Program-made: the position numbers and the translations under genes
In this document: piece after piece, positions 43,357-53,417 of the stretch
How positions within the stretch are numbered: the stretch's first letter is position 1
How the letters are laid out: the number at the start of each line of letters is the position of its first letter
Assembly (NCBI RefSeq): GCF_002999335.1
Contig: NW_020312122.1
Location: 19,626 to 83,625, forward strand
Length of the DNA stretch: 64,000 nt
Reading direction: 5' to 3'
Origin: Cyclospora cayetanensis
Taxonomy: Eukaryota; Apicomplexa; Conoidasida; Eucoccidiorida; Eimeriidae
Notes under the pieces: model-generated
The model's database searches: none
What the model was told of the DNA's origin: nothing
What the model saw: only the letters and a program-made list of their open reading frames with translations

Positions 43357-46147
43357 CCTGCTGATGCTGTCTTCTCAGCTGGTGCTGCTGACGGGCTCCG
43401 TCTCTCGTCTTCGCCACTTGTACTGCTGCCGATGCAAGGGGGTGGTTGCATGCCGCGCGCAGCTGCACTTAATCCCGCCACTGTACAGTCTACAAGGCAA
43501 GCCTCAAAATGGAGAGGCGGATAGCCGGAACTCAACACTGCGAAGAAGAAATTCTTTCATGCCTACGCATCATAGAGCCCCTCAGCATCGATGCATAAGT
43601 AGGACCCCATGGAGGAAGTCGACAACTTTGAATGCTGAACAAGCCCTCAGCTCTGAAGTGGCACGACTTTGTGGGTTTTCCGTGCACTAGGTACTTTGTT
43701 TTGAGGCCTTGTAACCAGGAATGATGTGCAACGCAGTAGTGGTGCTCCCTGCAGATGCTGCCGTCGCGCCCTCTAGAGCAGCAGCAGCAGCAGGCGGTTC
43801 GCTGAACAAGCCGGAAGTCCGTTACATTGCAGCAACGCAGTAGGATACACCTAAATCTACGCATAAAGATGCTTCGCACTAGTACTGCGGCACAAGTCCT
43901 CGGCTAATGCTGGAATTGCGATGCAGCGACACCATCTCCAGCAGCCGCAATAAAATGGCAGCAGCGCCACGGGCAGCCGAGGCGGCAGCCCCCGAGTCGG
44001 CGTAGTGCAGAAATCATGAAAATTGACCTCTCTGTTTCCTTGCACTCATAAAATTAGCCAAGACATAATACTAATCCTCTACGCCGGACACACGTTCATC
44101 TTCGGATGATTCCAGACACACGAACTGCAAAAACATGCATGCCATAACCGACTCAATGAAATACGGTCGTCCAGGACGACTCTCTACTCAAGGGGGAGCG
44201 AACATAAATGCCTCTTAGAATGCGGTCACGGCCGTAGCACTATGCGCAAACAACGACAACCATCTGCAAATCTGGCGCTTTCCCTGTGTATTGTGCTGGA
44301 TAAACATGTGGAACCTGTGTGCGCGCCCTGCTAAACGCATGGAAAAGTTAGCATGTTCAGAGAATACGGCCGCTTTATCCAAGTGCCGTCCTGCTCTCCC
44401 CTCAGTAAGCCAACAAAGTCACTGGGGGTCTCTGGAACGGCGGATAATAAGAAACGTTCGAACTTCATTACCCGGCCATTGCACCGTACCTAGGGCTCGT
44501 CTGTACGGAAGCACTTCTTGTCGGATCTACCCCGTCTAGCAAGACAACCTGATTTGAAGAGACTTCTGCATCATTGCAAAACGCAATATGTTTCGCGCCT
44601 TTTCTGTATAACCCCATGACCTTGGCCAAAAGGCAAGGTTAACTAAGCGCAGCTCGCAGTACGCCCTTTCCAGTCCCGACAGTTGCACGGAGGCACTCCC
44701 CTGAACGACTGACACACGCATTGTGTATTCTTACAGAACAAGGTACACTTGCCTTCGGAGAACAATATGGGAGCATCCACTGCATACAGTTGAAGGTAAA
44801 TGCATCGCAAGGAGGAATATATTATCAGAGGTACTCGTAGGCGGCTATCCTTTTTGAAAGCAGCATTGCCCCTATTTCCGGCAGTCCGGAGTGAACGGGA
44901 TTCTGAGGTGTTCCATCTGGGTTCTTCATAAGAAGACACTCAACAAAAGACGGGCTCAACACAAACCAAATAGAGAGTTAGTGCATCTCGTTTCAAAGAA
45001 CTCCCGCCTTCCCTTGCCCACGCCTATTAATGTTCCCAGCATGTGGGATAGGGCCAAGTACAAAGCGCGTAGTTGCACCCTCTACGGACTCCGAGCATTC
45101 GCAGCTAATTGCATGCACATACCATCTAGCGCAGACGCCCGCAACATTGCTTTTACTCTGTTGACCTAACGCTACTGTGCACCAAATAAGAGATGCAGAC
45201 AAAAATACCAAGTAGTCAAGCTTCAAATATTTCTTCTTCCATTTCTTCTCCAAGACCACCAGTGTGCTAGAAAATATGCAAGTATCACTTAACCCGGTAC
45301 ACCAAATGTAGGCCGCCCATGGCAGTCTGCGAACAGCTACCCCGGGTCGTCGCTGCATGCCCCTCTTTTGTCTAGTTCCTCTTCTCAAGAGATCGGTAGA
45401 CGTGAAGATAGCTAGCTTTTCGAGGGTCCTCCACCTGTAGCTGAGTCAGGGCCAAGTGCCTTGCTTACAAGTTGTGCTCAACAGATACGCTCAACGGAGT
45501 GCTTATTACAGTGCTACACGCACGAATGCTTGTCTGCTTTCCCCTTAACCAGTCGGCAGGAATAGAGGATAGCACCCTGCTTGCAGAACTGCCACAAAAA
45601 TACTTAGTGGACTGCAACAGCCGAGGCCAGGCAATCGAAATGATTCGTCACATTCACGCTGTCGAGGTCTGGAAAATCATTGCCTCTTGCGTCTCCAAAG
45701 TCTTTCAGTCGAGGAGCGAAAGAGCGAAACGACCTGATGGCAGAAAAGGTGTGCGGCATTGAGGGCTGAGGTTTTAGAAAAAGCTAGGACAGGGCAGTCC
45801 AACCTCCCCACAGTAAACAGGGTAATTCCCAGGAAAACTACTTGGCCTGGAGAATGCGAGCGCATGCACATGCTCGGATGTCAGGTGATTTCATAGGATT
45901 ATGCCACGCGCTATTCATTTAGGGCTCCTTTAGGCGCACATCAGAACCTTGCCGCAGAGGAGTTGCCTTCCGTCACAGACAGTTTTTCACAAATGCTCTG
46001 GTTCGTGGCGGATCATTGGAGGGAGAGCATGATCAGTTCCACCAGCGGAGGCTTCTGGCTTTCTGTGCAGAGCTCGTGACAGGCAGTGTGTATGCCAGAC
46101 AAGCGCCGGCGCAACATACCTCGTCAAGTTGTGCTTTGCCCCAAACT
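43357..46147. other. repeat-poor stretch without a supported gene
   Basis: Presumed upstream region of the PIH1 gene followed by unassigned sequence. Only short frames with no motif are seen. Confidence 0.45.
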
Positions 46148-48558
46148 TACCCTTAGAAAGCAGTATACAGCACTCAAAACGGCGGGCTAAGAGTGTGCTC
46201 TGCACCTGCTGTAAGGCGTGGCCATGCACTTCCCCAGGGCGGAGTGCAAGATCAAACTCTGCCTCACAGGGAAGGTCAATAGGGGGTCTAGCGATTTCTC
46301 CAGAGGAATCCCCTGTGGCGAGCTGGCCTATGCTACTGCCAGCCCGCACGCAGAGCGCTCCCAGCGCTAGACACGAGCCTTAACGGATTTTGGTGCCTCC
46401 TGTAGCATGTTGTGGCCGGAAAGTGAGACGCAGTGCTGTTTAGCTAAAGGATCATCTAGGCTGCTTGAGCTCCCGAATGGCAAGTACTTCGCCACTCCGT
46501 CGCCGAATGCACGAGTGCGCGCAGATAGCCAGTAGCATTTCATTGAGCACCCATGAGTCTTGTCGACATCCTAAAAGCATGCCGAGCTGTAGGCTGCTTG
46601 ACAGTAGTATACCTTCAACTACGTCCATTTCTGAAGGCTGCCCTGACTGTTGAACAAAACAGTCTTCGTCTGTATGGAAAAAGCCTCTGCATTGGCTTTT
46701 TCTAAGGAGGCCCCCCTTCTCTAAATCGCTCTCGTGCCACTTGCAACTTCACCAAAAACTGAACTCTCCCGTGGCAAATCATGTGCTCATGCATGCATGC
46801 GCCCCCAGATACCGCACGTCTACTGCGTAATCGCGGCATCACCCGACAGCAAGTCCCCTGTAGGAGAAGGAGGCCTGAGAATGCCGCTTTTTAAAGCCCC
46901 TGCACTCGTTCTCTGACCTTTCACGCGCCGTACATAGACAGCTGCCGCTAGTAGGCAGCAGTCCGCTAAAAAAAGCCGTCTGCAGGAAGGACCCTCCTCA
47001 CACCGCCATCTGGAGGCCCCCTAAGGCCTCTGCCCTGCTGCTGCTCCTCCCGTTGATGCTGCAAAAAATGGTCCTACCTACTTCGCTTCCCTACAAGGTG
47101 CTGCTCTTCCCTTCAGCATTTGGCATACTGCCAAAGACACTGCAGCTGGCTCCTCAATAGAGGTCGACCTGCAGCTGCGTGACAGCAACAGAGTTCAGCT
47201 CTTTACGCAGCTGAAATTGTTAGATTCAGGACACCTCCTCGATAGAGGACCTCATGTGCCTCTAGCGCGATGAAAATACTTTTTAAAAATATCATAGGAT
47301 CTCTCCAAAGGACTCACGCGCACGTTCTGATGCTCCAAATATGAGGGAACCTACCAGCTTCAAATTTACGACTCTGTGAAGCACCGGGTTGTCAGTGAAG
47401 CCGGCATGCTCTGCACCCCAAGCGTCTGAACACGTAGACCAGACGCGGCCGTCGTAGTTGATCTTGTTGGACTCAAGTGCAAGCGGCGTCAAGCCTTAGA
47501 GGCTTTTCAAGGCTCACAACAACTGCAGCAGCAGCAGCAACTGGCGGGCAGACTAGTGCAAAAAGTTTCCGCGAGTTTTGCAGGATTCGCCAGGAGAGTG
47601 TTAGCCGAAGAGGCTGCGGCCGTCGAGGCAACGGCGCGAAGTGCTGCCACTGCAAAGAGAGGCACAGAAAACGCAGGCAGCGGAAGGACGGCCAGCGCCT
47701 CTACTTTTTTTGCTGCATGCCGCTCTGTAAACTGCTACTCCTGCTGCTGTTACTCCTCGTACTGGTACTCCTGCTGCTGTTACTCTTGCTACTGCTACTC
47801 CTGCTACTGTTACTCTTGCTACTGCTACTACTGCTACTGTTACTCTTGCTGCTGCTGTTACTACTGTACTGCTACTACTGTTACTCTTGCTGCTGCTGTT
47901 ACTACTGTACTGCTACTACTGCTGCTGTTACTTCTGCTACTGTTACTCCTGCTACTCTTACCACTGCTACTCCTGCTGCTGTTACTCTTGCTACTGCTAC
48001 TACTGCTACTGTTACTGCTGCTGCTGTTACTACTGTACTGCTACTACTGCTGTTACTTCTGCTATTACTGCTACTACTGCTGCTGTTACCACTGCTACTA
48101 CTGCTACTTCTGCTGCTGTTACTACTGCTACTACTGCTACTACTGCTACTGCTACTCATGCTACTGCTGTCAATACTGCTACTGCTGTTGCTACTGCTAC
48201 TACTGCTGGTGTTCGTATTGCTACTACTGCTGCTGTTACTACTGCTACTGCTATTACTGCTGCTGTTACTTCTGCTACTGTTACTACTGCTACTGCTACT
48301 ACTGCTGCTAAATGTCTGCCCTAAGAGTGCAAGTACATGGTGGCTCCCCAAGCGGTTGTGTCGGTACACTAGGCGCAACTTCTTGGAAGTCGAAGTTGGC
48401 GTGGCGCTTCGGCTGGTCGTGTAGGGGCGTTTGCGCTGGAGGTGCTCTGTGTTCTTTCGCCTCAAGTGGCGCGAGACGCACAACTGCCTCCCCAAAAATC
48501 GTGTATTCCCGTCCTCCACGAGGTGTCTGTACAGCGCGTCCCGCGAGCGACGATGCAA
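46148..48558 (-). CDS. probable multi-exon minus-strand gene with Ser-rich repeat, unrecognised
   Basis: Several minus-strand segments look coding and have usable splice sites. (1) 48558 to about 47700: basic region (HLRRKNTEHLQRKRPYTT), then long Ser/Asn runs from the trinucleotide block. (2) About 47670-47535: VAALRAVASTAAASSANTLL and on. (3) About 47492-47355: NKINYDGRVWSTCSDAWGAE, ending at a GTAGGT donor. (4) About 46650-46447: SSSLQLGMLLGCRQDSWVLN and on, after acceptor TTCAACAG, with an in-frame TGA. (5) About 46365-46151: EAEFDLALRPGEVHGHALQQ, ending at a GTAAGT donor. I could not fit all phases into one transcript, so this may be one gene or two. Choosing the minus strand makes the repeat poly-Ser, a common Eimeria amino-acid run, instead of poly-Leu/Tyr/Cys. 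No domain recognised. Confidence 0.35.
47722..48312. repeat. 590-bp imperfect CTG/CTA/CTT trinucleotide block
   Basis: Nearly unbroken triplets of CTG, CTA, TTA, CTC and GTT built from TGCTACTGCTACTGTTACT-like higher-order units. On the + strand the three frames give Leu, Tyr/Cys and Thr/Ala chains; on the minus strand Ser/Asn, Ala/Val or Gln-type chains. The longest + strand open frame across it (47477-48424) is therefore not evidence for a gene. Confidence 0.95.
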
Positions 48559-49488
48559 CTAACCGCCGCAGTGGCGGTGTGGCGCAGGCATGGGAGCCTC
48601 CCGAGAGAGCGGCAGCAACACCTGGGATGTGCGCTGAAGAGAACGCATTCGGAAGAAATCATAAGCCATAATCATGCATTAAAACGCCCTAGTGCGAGGG
48701 TCGAATACCCCTAGGCAGGCGTAGGCGGATCATCATCATGACCGCTGCTGGTGTGGAACCGCAGCGGCTGCGTGGCAGCAGGAGCCCGGAGTCGGCGCAG
48801 GTGGTGGAGCGCGTTGTTTTGGCAATCCGTTCTTGTTATTCGCATGCCACGCGAGCATTAATGCTTATTCCACAAGTCCTTTAACGGTTTTAGTGGGAGA
48901 CAACGGTGCAGACACGAGACCCTCCTCTGAGGCTCGTGGGCAGCGGCAGCGGCGTGCCAGTCCAGCAGCAGGAGCAGCAGCAGCAGCACAGCCAAGAGCA
49001 CCAACAAGGCCGACAAGGGGAATTTCAGCAGCCTCCAAAAAGGCAGAAACAAGAACCGCAGCCAGCAGCCACAGAAACAGCAAGTGTGGCTGCGCACATG
49101 AAACGAGCGACACACACACACCCATGTATACTCCCAGGAGCTGCACTGGTAACATCGCTCCAGGGAGTTTAGCGTGCCCCTATCATTCCTGAATGCCCTC
49201 ACCGGAGTTTCTCCTCCCGACTGCATCCTCTCGAAGCCTCGCTACGAGTGGCATCGAGGCTTTCTGTCGCGAAAATCAGCTATTCTGCCCTTGCAAGTGT
49301 AGTCGCGCTCTTAAGGGCCGTCCCCTGTGGCTTCAGCTACCGCAGATCCCGTGCGGCTGCAGGTTTCCCGCCGCTGCTGCAGAGCGGTATACCGCTGATG
49401 CTGCTGCTGCTGCAGCAAGCTGCAGCAGCAGCAGCAACAACAGCGCAACGGCAGCCACTGCAGGAGCAGCTGCGAAGTCGCGCCATCG
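48559..49488. other. region upstream of the acyltransferase gene
   Basis: No certain gene. Contains CAG runs (48945-48990, 49395-49445). An upstream exon or leader of the acyltransferase could lie here, because the frame is open near 49248-49488 in a neighbouring phase. Confidence 0.4.
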
Positions 49489-51233
49489 ATGCCCCCCCTA
49501 CCTCAGGCTTCCTCCAGTGTGTCTTGTTGCGGTGTGAGAGGGGAATACGATGATACAGACGGCTGCAGTCGTAACAGCAGCTGCTGGAGGAGGCGGTGCT
49601 GCAGAGGACCCTCCCAGGAGCAGGAGCAGCAGCAGCAGCTTCGGGGGGAAGGAGGAGGAAAAAAGCCGCCCTCCGCGTCTCAGGCTGCCTCGCGATCCTC
49701 CCCAGGAAGCCACTGGATAGCCTTCATGACACTCACGGGATTGCTGCTCGCAGCAACAAGTAGCAGCTGTGCAGCAGGTGCTCGGACGCCCTGCAGCAAG
49801 AATTTCGCAGCGCTTTCGGTAGCTCCTTCCCTCGGCACGCGCTCACCTCCCCAGGCTTTTCTGAATGCGCGATTCCTCCCAGTCCCTACCGCCGCGTCGG
49901 GGTGTCTCTACAGCAGCAGCAGCCCGAGCAGCAGCAGCAGCAGCGCAAGCAGCAGCTCTGCCGTGGTCACCATGGGTTCTGCGATGCACAGAATGCCGCT
50001 GCCTCTTAAATTATCTTCAGCATCTTTCCGTTTGCAGCCGCTTGCAGCGCGAGGAAGCAGAAGCTTGCCTACCAGCAGCAGGGAGAGCAGAAGCACACCT
50101 ACCAGCAGCAGGGAGGGCAGAAGCACACCTACCAGCAGCAGGGAGAGCAGAAACACACCTACCAGCAGCAGGGAGAGCAGAAACACACCTACCAGCAGCA
50201 GGGAGAGCAGCGATCTTGACACCACTCTGTGCAGCACGAAGCCCACTACGACTACCACTACCACTACTACTACGACTCTTACCACTAGGGGCAGCAGCGT
50301 GGCATCGCGTGTGAAGCACTGGCTGTGGCGAATGCACATTGCTCTCGTTGCGGCTAGCTCCCTGATAATATGGGAGGCTGCGCTTCTCTTGAACGCGGGA
50401 TATTCCTCGGCTGGAGGCTTTTGTCTGTCAATAATTGCCGGAGGTGCTGCTGTTGCCAGCACCTGCTGCAGCAGCGTCTTTCCTGCGGGAGCAGCCGTAT
50501 GCGAGAGATTCCACGCTGCAGTAAAGCAGCAGCAGCAGCAGCTCCAGCAAGACAGGGCAGCACGCGCTGCCGCTATCTCTCAGCTCTGGGCAAGAGCAGC
50601 TCTCAGTGCGCTCTTCAGTGGGCAGGGGGAACTGCATGCGAGGCTTCGAGGGGGTGCATTTGGATTGCGACTCGGGGAGAGAGGGGAGAGGAGAATCGCC
50701 GTATCTTGCCTATCCGAAAAAGCGAGCTTGTGTGTGTTTGTGTGTGTGTGTGTATGGCATGCAGCCGTGGGTTGCTTACGTCCCCGTGTATCGGGGGTAG
50801 AAAATGCCTTGTTCGTGAGGAGCCGTCATGGAGGGCCTTGTCTGGTGGTTTGCAATCATTGCGGTTTGATCGACATCCCCCTTACTGGAGGCTTTCTGCC
50901 GCTGCAACACATTCGCTTCGTGTCGAAGCAGGAAGTGCTGCGCTGGCCAGTCATAGGTAGGAAGCGGAGCTGAAGGCTGCTGGTGCTGGGTGGGCTGCGA
51001 AGATGTGTATGTACACTTGAAGCGCTTTGATTCAGTGAGAGGAGACTGGCGATGCAGCTCTGCGTATATGTCCGCCAACTCCGCTGAGGGTGGCTCCTGA
51101 ACGCATGTGTACTTGGGGGAAGGGGTAAACTCTTGCCCATCCGCATTCGAACTGGAGGGTTTGAAGGCTTTGCACTCTCAAAAAGGCGCCTCTAGCAGGC
51201 ATTTCCTCCATATAGATATACATATATACATAT

Positions 51234-51268
<35 letters not shown>

Positions 51269-53417
51269 TATACTCATATACACTGAAACACGAAAGTGTT
51301 GTCGCTTGTGCCTTTCTTCTTCGTGCGCCAAGCCCACCTCCACCTTTGCGTGTCGATCTTCATTGTCTTTTTTTAAAGAGACCTTTTACTGCATACCTGC
51401 TTGTTGCGTTCAAAGACTCGCGCACACCAGCCTCCTCTTCGCCTCTCATTCCCTTGCTGCGTCTATCTATTTCCGTTTGCCTCTGTGTCCGTCTGGGTGT
51501 CTATCTCTCTGTGTGTGTATCTGTGTGTTTGTCTGTCTGTGTGCTTCTAGCTGCCTGTCTGCCTGTCTGTCTGTGTATCTAGCTGCCTGTCTGCCTGTCT
51601 ATCTATCTGTGTATCTAGCTGCCTGCCTGTTTGTTTGTCTGTGTATCTAGCTGCCTGTCTGCCTGTCTATCCATCTGTGTGTGTATCTATATATCTCTCT
51701 CCCTCTCTGTCCTTTGGTCCTGCCCTTTCCGTTCGACGCTGCGTTTGTGCTGCACCTTGCTGCCTTCGCAGGAGGATCTCTGGTATCTGCTGCAAGCTGA
51801 ACTATAGTTATGCAGCACTGGCAACACCTTGCTTTTCTTGTGCGTGCGTGTGGTTGCTTGCCCTATCCTCCTCAGGGCGTGCAATGCGCGAAATTGGAGT
51901 TGTAGGCTTCGACAGAAACTCAGTGGCGGGAACGGTACGACTTGTTCGGGAGATGTCTCAGGTTGTGAAGGAATACACGCGAGGAGCTTCAACAGAGAGC
52001 TCTCAGGCTGGCAGCTTCTCCGGAGAAGTTTCTCCAGGGGAGCAACCGTTCATGCAGCCCTCTGTATGTACTTCGGAGAACCTGCAGAAAAAGACACCCC
52101 CAGTGTTTCTCGGATTTCCTGAGGGCAGCAGAGCAAGGGACGGCCGTGTAAAGTCTCCCAAGCTTGGCTTATTCCAAATCGCCAAAAAGGTGAGCAGCCA
52201 TGCGGAGGGGTAGAGGCGGCAAGATGCGAGGGAGGGAGGAAAGAAGGCATTAAAAGCGGTTACGCTGAACGGATAGAAGAGCGAGGCTGAGCAGACTGGG
52301 TAGGGCTGCGAGGCGTAAGGCGGCCGAAGCAGAAGGAGTTCAACGAGAGTTAGAGATGCGCGCAAAAGTGTTATCAAAAGCTTTCATAGAAGCGAAGTAT
52401 TTATATATGTCTATATGTATATATATGTGTCTATATGTATATATGTGTGTCTATATGTATGTATACGTGTATATGTGTATATATATGTGTCTATATGTAT
52501 GTATACGTGTCTATATGTATATATATGTGTATATATGTATGTATATGTGTCTATATGTATATATATGTATATATGTATATGAATACATACATACATATAT
52601 ATATGTGTATATGTACGAAATATTGCTGGAACGCGGAGAGAAGGTCTAGCTGGGCGTAGGGGCGTAGGAGAAACTGCGTCACGAATTTGAGAGTCACACA
52701 GCCGTACATTTAGGAGTCACCGACGTGGCAAACTCTGTATCCAGAGAAGCAGGGGAGGGTTTGGACAGACACAGCGCAGGGAGGCGCGCGAAGCGGGGGA
52801 AGGGGGAGCTTATTTGCCCTGTTCCATATGCGCAAGTAGATGGAAACATGTGTAAGAGCCACTGGCGAGAAAGCAGGCTATAAGGAGGGGGGATCAGCAT
52901 GGGCTACAAAAGGAGGCCGGCTGCGGCGGAAAGCGCGCTGTCTGTACTGCTCGTTTTGCATTGTTCGGCGAGCTTTTCTTCGGCTTTCGCCGGATGTCGG
53001 CAGCTAGTGGGGTTGTTGTCCTGTGTTAGATGTGCATGTTTCTGCAGCTGGGGCTTTTGTTGTTACCAGTTTCCATAGTCGGCGCTCACAAGTTGCAACC
53101 CGTGGGAGAGCTTCTCCCCATACCGCTAGACTCTCCCGTAGAGCTTCACATCCATCCCTCCGTAGACCCCCGCTTCAAGACAGTGGTGCGTGTACATCGC
53201 TCTCGCCGTTGCCGCCGTGGCAAGGAGCTGCCTCAGCCTCTGCGCCTCTGCAGGAGGCGTTCTGTGGGGTATGGCCTCTTAGTGGAGTCATGCGCACGGG
53301 CATCAGCGTCCGCTGCGAATGCATTTGCTGCAGGAGGAAGCGGCGCGAGAAACGTGGGAGGCGATAATTCGTGGCCTTCCCGCAGAGCAAAGGCCCCTAG
53401 GCCGCATCCAAATCTGA
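49489..53417 (+). CDS. plsC-type 1-acylglycerol-3-phosphate acyltransferase, five exons
   Basis: Exons 49489-50653, 50765-50956, 51876-52189, 53048-53185 and 53334-53417 are phase-consistent and encode about 630 residues. The family transfers an acyl chain to lysophosphatidate to make phosphatidate. After SGVEN come motif I NHCGLID (NHxxxxD with catalytic His and Asp), RFVSKQEVLRWPVIG, motif II as GVVGFDRNSV, motif III FPEGSRARDGRVKSPKLGLF and motif IV LLLLPVSIVGAHKL. The last exon closes with a typical helix (EEAARETWEAIIRGLPAEQR). The N-terminal 390 residues are Ser/Gln-rich. They hold a hydrophobic stretch FMTLTGLLLAATSSSCAAG at about 80, a 10-residue tandem repeat (TSSRESRSTP) and a TM-like segment (HIALVAASSLIIWEAALLL). 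A hydrophobic leader followed by a long Ser-rich stretch resembles an apicoplast bipartite presequence, but ER location is equally possible. Exon 1-2 junction and start are less certain. Confidence 0.8.
50071..50210 (+). repeat. 30-bp coding minisatellite, 4.7 copies
   Basis: Unit accagcagcagggagagcag followed by aagcacacct, nearly identical across copies, with single changes such as gggagg and aaacac. It encodes a ten-residue Ser/Arg/Thr/Pro unit in the N-terminal part of the acyltransferase and is frame-neutral. Confidence 0.95.
51216..51280. repeat. TA-rich microsatellite in acyltransferase intron
   Basis: Alternating TA and TATACA/CATATA units with a pure TA run of about 26 bases, inside the third exon boundary gap (intron 50957-51875). 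Confidence 0.9.
51475..51700 (+). repeat. GTCT/GTATCTAGCTGCCT tandem repeats in acyltransferase intron
   Basis: Tandem CTGTCTGTCTGT units mixed with a longer unit GTATCTAGCTGCCTGTCTGC repeated about four times. Intronic by my model. Confidence 0.85.
52400..52610 (+). repeat. TATATGTGTCTATATGTA tandem repeat in acyltransferase intron
   Basis: About ten copies of an 18-22 base TATATGTGTCTATATGTA unit. It lies in the intron 52190-53047 that separates the FPEG motif exon from the LLLLPVSIVG exon. Confidence 0.9.

Noticed and set aside
47477..48424. Long + strand ORF across the triplet block, poly-Leu with Tyr/Cys frames beside it
   Set aside because: All frames through the repeat are open because the triplets lack stops; no flanking domain and the minus strand gives a more typical Ser run.
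48690..48720. GGGTCGAATACCCC, resembling a tRNA T arm
   Set aside because: No matching acceptor, D or anticodon stems upstream.
52411..52649. Tyr/Ile/Met-rich ORFs at the TATATG repeat
   Set aside because: Repeat artefact inside an acyltransferase intron.
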